Source: Massilia sp. YIM B02769
GTDB taxonomy: Bacteria; Pseudomonadota; Gammaproteobacteria; Burkholderiales; Burkholderiaceae_D
NCBI RefSeq assembly: GCF_030411995.1
Contig: NZ_JASNRC010000002.1
Coordinates: 451,233-515,232, forward strand
Length of the DNA stretch: 64,000 nucleotides
Direction: 5' to 3'
Shown: one piece after another, positions 61,883 to 64,000 of the stretch
How the letters are laid out: every line of letters starts with the position of its first letter
Numbering within the stretch: position 1 is the stretch's first letter
The notes under the pieces: generated by a model
What the model was told of the DNA's origin: nothing
Database searches by the model: none
What the model saw: the letters and a program-made list of their open reading frames with translations, nothing else
Position numbers and translations under genes: made by a program

Positions 61883-64000
61883 ATGAACATGAACCACCTC
61901 GCGCGCTCGATCGCGCTGACCCTGGCCCTGGCCGCCAGCGCCCACGCCGCCGAGCCTTTCGACGATAAATTCCGCCAGCTCGACGAACTGCTGCCCACGC
62001 CCACCACCACCCGCACCGCTTCCGGCGCCCCTGGCCACGAATACTGGCAGCAGCGCGCCGACTACAAGCTGCGCGCCACGCTCGACGAAGCCAAGCGCGC
62101 CGTCAGCGGCGCCGGCACCGTCACCTACCACAACAAATCCCCGGACACCCTGCACTACCTGTGGGTCCAGCTGGACCAGAACATGTTCCGCGGCGACTCG
62201 GACAACCGCAACATCTCGACCATCCCCTCGCGCGAGGCCTGGCAAAAGGGCGGCGCCGACGGCGTGAAGTTCGACGCCATCCGCTTCGCCTACGAGAGCC
62301 GCGCCTTCGACGGCGGCTTCCAGATCGCCAGCGTGAAGGGCAGCGACGGCCGCCCCCTGCACTACGCCATCAACAAGACCATGATGCGCATCGACCTGCC
62401 CCAGCCCCTGAAGCCGGGCGCGAAGGTGTCGTTCGCCATGGAATGGCGCTTCAACATCCCCGAAGCGAGCGTGATCGGCCGCCGCATGGGCTTCGAGCGT
62501 TTCGATAAACAAGACAAGAACGATTTGTTCGAGATCGCCCAGTGGTTCCCGCGCATGGCCGCCTACTACGACGTGGCCGGCTGGCAGAACAAGCAGTACC
62601 TGGGCGATGGCGAATTCACGCTGGAGTTCGGCGACTACGACGTCGAGATCACGGTGCCGTCCGACCACATCGTCGCCTCCACCGGCGAACTGCAGAACGC
62701 CGGCGAAGTCCTCAGCGCTGCCCAGCGCGAGCGCCTGAAACAGGCGCGCACGGCGAAGAAGCCGGTCCTGATCGTGACCCAGGCCGAGGCGGAAGCCGCC
62801 GAGAAAACGAAGTCCACCACCACCAAGACCTGGCGCTTCAAGGCGAAGAACGTGCGCGATTTCGCCTTTGCCTCGAGCCGCAAGTTCATCTGGGATGCGC
62901 AAGGCTTGAAGAGCGGCGACAGCGACGTGCTGGCCATGTCCTACTATCCAAAGGAAGGCAATCCGCTGTGGGAGAAGTACTCCACGCAGGCCATCATCCA
63001 CACCATCGAGCAGTACAACAAGTATTCCTTCGATTACCCGTATCCCGTGGCGATTTCCGTGAACGGCCCGATCGGCGGCATGGAATACCCGATGATCTCG
63101 TTTAACGGCCCGCGTCCGACCAAGGACAAGAAGACCGGCGAAGTCACCTATTCGAAGGCCACCAAGTATGGCCTGATCAGCGTGATCATCCACGAGGTCG
63201 GCCACAACTACTACCCGATGATCGTCAACTCCGACGAGCGCCAGTGGACCTGGATGGACGAGGGTTTGAATTCCTTCCTCCAGTTCCTGGCCGAAGGCGC
63301 CTGGGAAGAAGACTATCCTGCGCGCCGCGGCGAGCCACGCGACATCGTCGACTACATGCGCAGCCGGAACCAGACGCCGATCATGACGAATTCGGAGTCG
63401 GTGCTGCAGCGCGGCCCGAACGCCTATGCCAAGCCGGCCACCGCCCTGAACATCCTGCGCGAAACGGTGCTGGGCCGCGAACTGTTCGACTTCGCCTTCA
63501 AGGAATACGGCCGCCGCTGGAAATTCAAGCGCCCGACGCCGGCCGATTTGTTCCGCACCATAGAAGATGCCTCGGGCACGGACCTCGACTGGTTCTGGCG
63601 CGGCTGGTTCTACACCACCGACGCGGTGGACGTGAGCGTGGACGGCATCAGCGAATACACGGTCAGCTCGCAGAATCCGGAACTTGAAAAAGCCTGGCGC
63701 CGCAAGCTGCGCGATGCCGAACCGACCTCGCTCACCGAGCAGCGCAACCAGGGCATGCCGCGCCGCGTCGATGCCCACCCTGAGCTGAAGGACTTCTACA
63801 ACGAGCACGACGACTTCACCGTCACGAATGCCGACCGCAACAAGTTCAACGAACAGCAAGAGAAGCTGGAAGACTGGGAAAAGGCCCTCCTGAGCTCGGG
63901 CAAGCATTTGTACCTGGTCGACTTTACCAACGTCGGCGGCCTGGTGACGCCGCTGGTGCTGGAGATCCAGCTGGCCAGCGGCAAGAAGACCATCGAGCGC
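61883..64000 (+). CDS. Secreted M1-family metallopeptidase, copy 2 (cut by window end)
   Basis: The frame is open for 706 codons to the last base of the window. It has a signal peptide (ending ASAHAA) and the same domain order as copy 1. The zinc site is HEVGHN at 437-442, with Glu460 in WMDEGLNSF. GGMEYPMISF is again present. The protein is highly similar to copy 1, and one 104-base segment near the end (63782-63885) is identical in DNA to 61044-61147. The differences lie mostly in the N-terminal domain, suggesting different peptide specificity. The ribosome site is poor, and a terminator hairpin ends 17 bases before the ATG. Confidence 0.87.
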   Translation, partial: MNMNHLARSIALTLALAASAHAAEPFDDKFRQLDELLPTPTTTRTASGAPGHEYWQQRADYKLRATLDEAKRAVSGAGTVTYHNKSPDTLHYLWVQLDQNMFRGDSDNRNISTIPSREAWQKGGADGVKFDAIRFAYESRAFDGGFQIASVKGSDGRPLHYAINKTMMRIDLPQPLKPGAKVSFAMEWRFNIPEASVIGRRMGFERFDKQDKNDLFEIAQWFPRMAAYYDVAGWQNKQYLGDGEFTLEFGDYDVEITVPSDHIVASTGELQNAGEVLSAAQRERLKQARTAKKPVLIVTQAEAEAAEKTKSTTTKTWRFKAKNVRDFAFASSRKFIWDAQGLKSGDSDVLAMSYYPKEGNPLWEKYSTQAIIHTIEQYNKYSFDYPYPVAISVNGPIGGMEYPMISFNGPRPTKDKKTGEVTYSKATKYGLISVIIHEVGHNYYPMIVNSDERQWTWMDEGLNSFLQFLAEGAWEEDYPARRGEPRDIVDYMRSRNQTPIMTNSESVLQRGPNAYAKPATALNILRETVLGRELFDFAFKEYGRRWKFKRPTPADLFRTIEDASGTDLDWFWRGWFYTTDAVDVSVDGISEYTVSSQNPELEKAWRRKLRDAEPTSLTEQRNQGMPRRVDAHPELKDFYNEHDDFTVTNADRNKFNEQQEKLEDWEKALLSSGKHLYLVDFTNVGGLVTPLVLEIQLASGKKTIER

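Noticed and set aside
61283..63907. 874-codon minus-strand frame across both M1 genes and their gap
   Set aside because: It passes through repeat A8 and a terminator and mirrors two clear peptidases, so it is a shadow.

Overview
The window reads as the chromosome of a high-GC betaproteobacterium of the Massilia/Telluria type (Oxalobacteraceae). This is an inference from the mix of a phasin, a periplasmic starch system, a Tad (Flp) pilus locus and the abundant short palindromic repeats; no rRNA or other taxonomic marker is present. Coding is dense, with tightly packed operons. I see no tRNA, rRNA, CRISPR, prophage or transposase gene.

Layout. 1-290 is the tail of an alkaline-phosphatase-superfamily hydrolase. 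537-7076 is the first half of an alpha-glucan locus: secreted GH13 alpha-amylase, PGM1-type phosphoglucomutase and an SLC45-like sugar transporter on the minus strand, with a second transporter divergent. 7337-9169 is a DeaD-type RNA helicase. 9329-19696 is the second half of the glucan locus: a TonB-dependent receptor (minus) divergent from a plus-strand operon of a SusA-like GH13 enzyme, a GH133-type debranching enzyme and a 975-residue six-hairpin glycosidase-like protein. Together they would bring maltodextrin across the outer membrane, debranch and cut it in the periplasm, import sugars by MFS porters and feed glucose phosphate metabolism.

19819-29604 holds unrelated genes: lipid kinase, GNAT acetyltransferase, cytosine deaminase, phasin, the MdlA/MdlB ABC exporter pair and a TPR-GGDEF diguanylate cyclase. 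29764-38123 (minus) is a small lipoprotein and then a five-gene operon built around a 1206-residue tubulin/FtsZ-like protein, with a periplasmic vWA-like protein, a three-helix membrane protein and two zinc-ribbon proteins. This is the most intriguing system in the window. 38307-44000 holds an M29-like peptidase, a soluble GAF histidine kinase, a PhyH dioxygenase, a Tat-exported oxidoreductase and an alpha/beta hydrolase.

44144-58791 is a Tad pilus region: TadG and two TadE-like pseudopilins (minus), a divergent two-component system, then a 44-residue membrane peptide, Flp pilin, prepilin peptidase, an unusual AAA ATPase, CpaB, secretin, lipoprotein, TadZ, TadA, TadB and TadC. 59154-64000 holds two tandem secreted M1 metallopeptidases, the second cut by the window end.

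Two families of paired inverted repeats occur throughout. Every one of the six convergent gene junctions contains one, and none of the six divergent junctions does. Gene-free stretches over 300 bases are 3899-4200, 49063-49378, 58792-59153 and 61554-61882, which are mostly these repeat elements, and 11999-12588, a divergent regulatory region with a shared operator-like motif.
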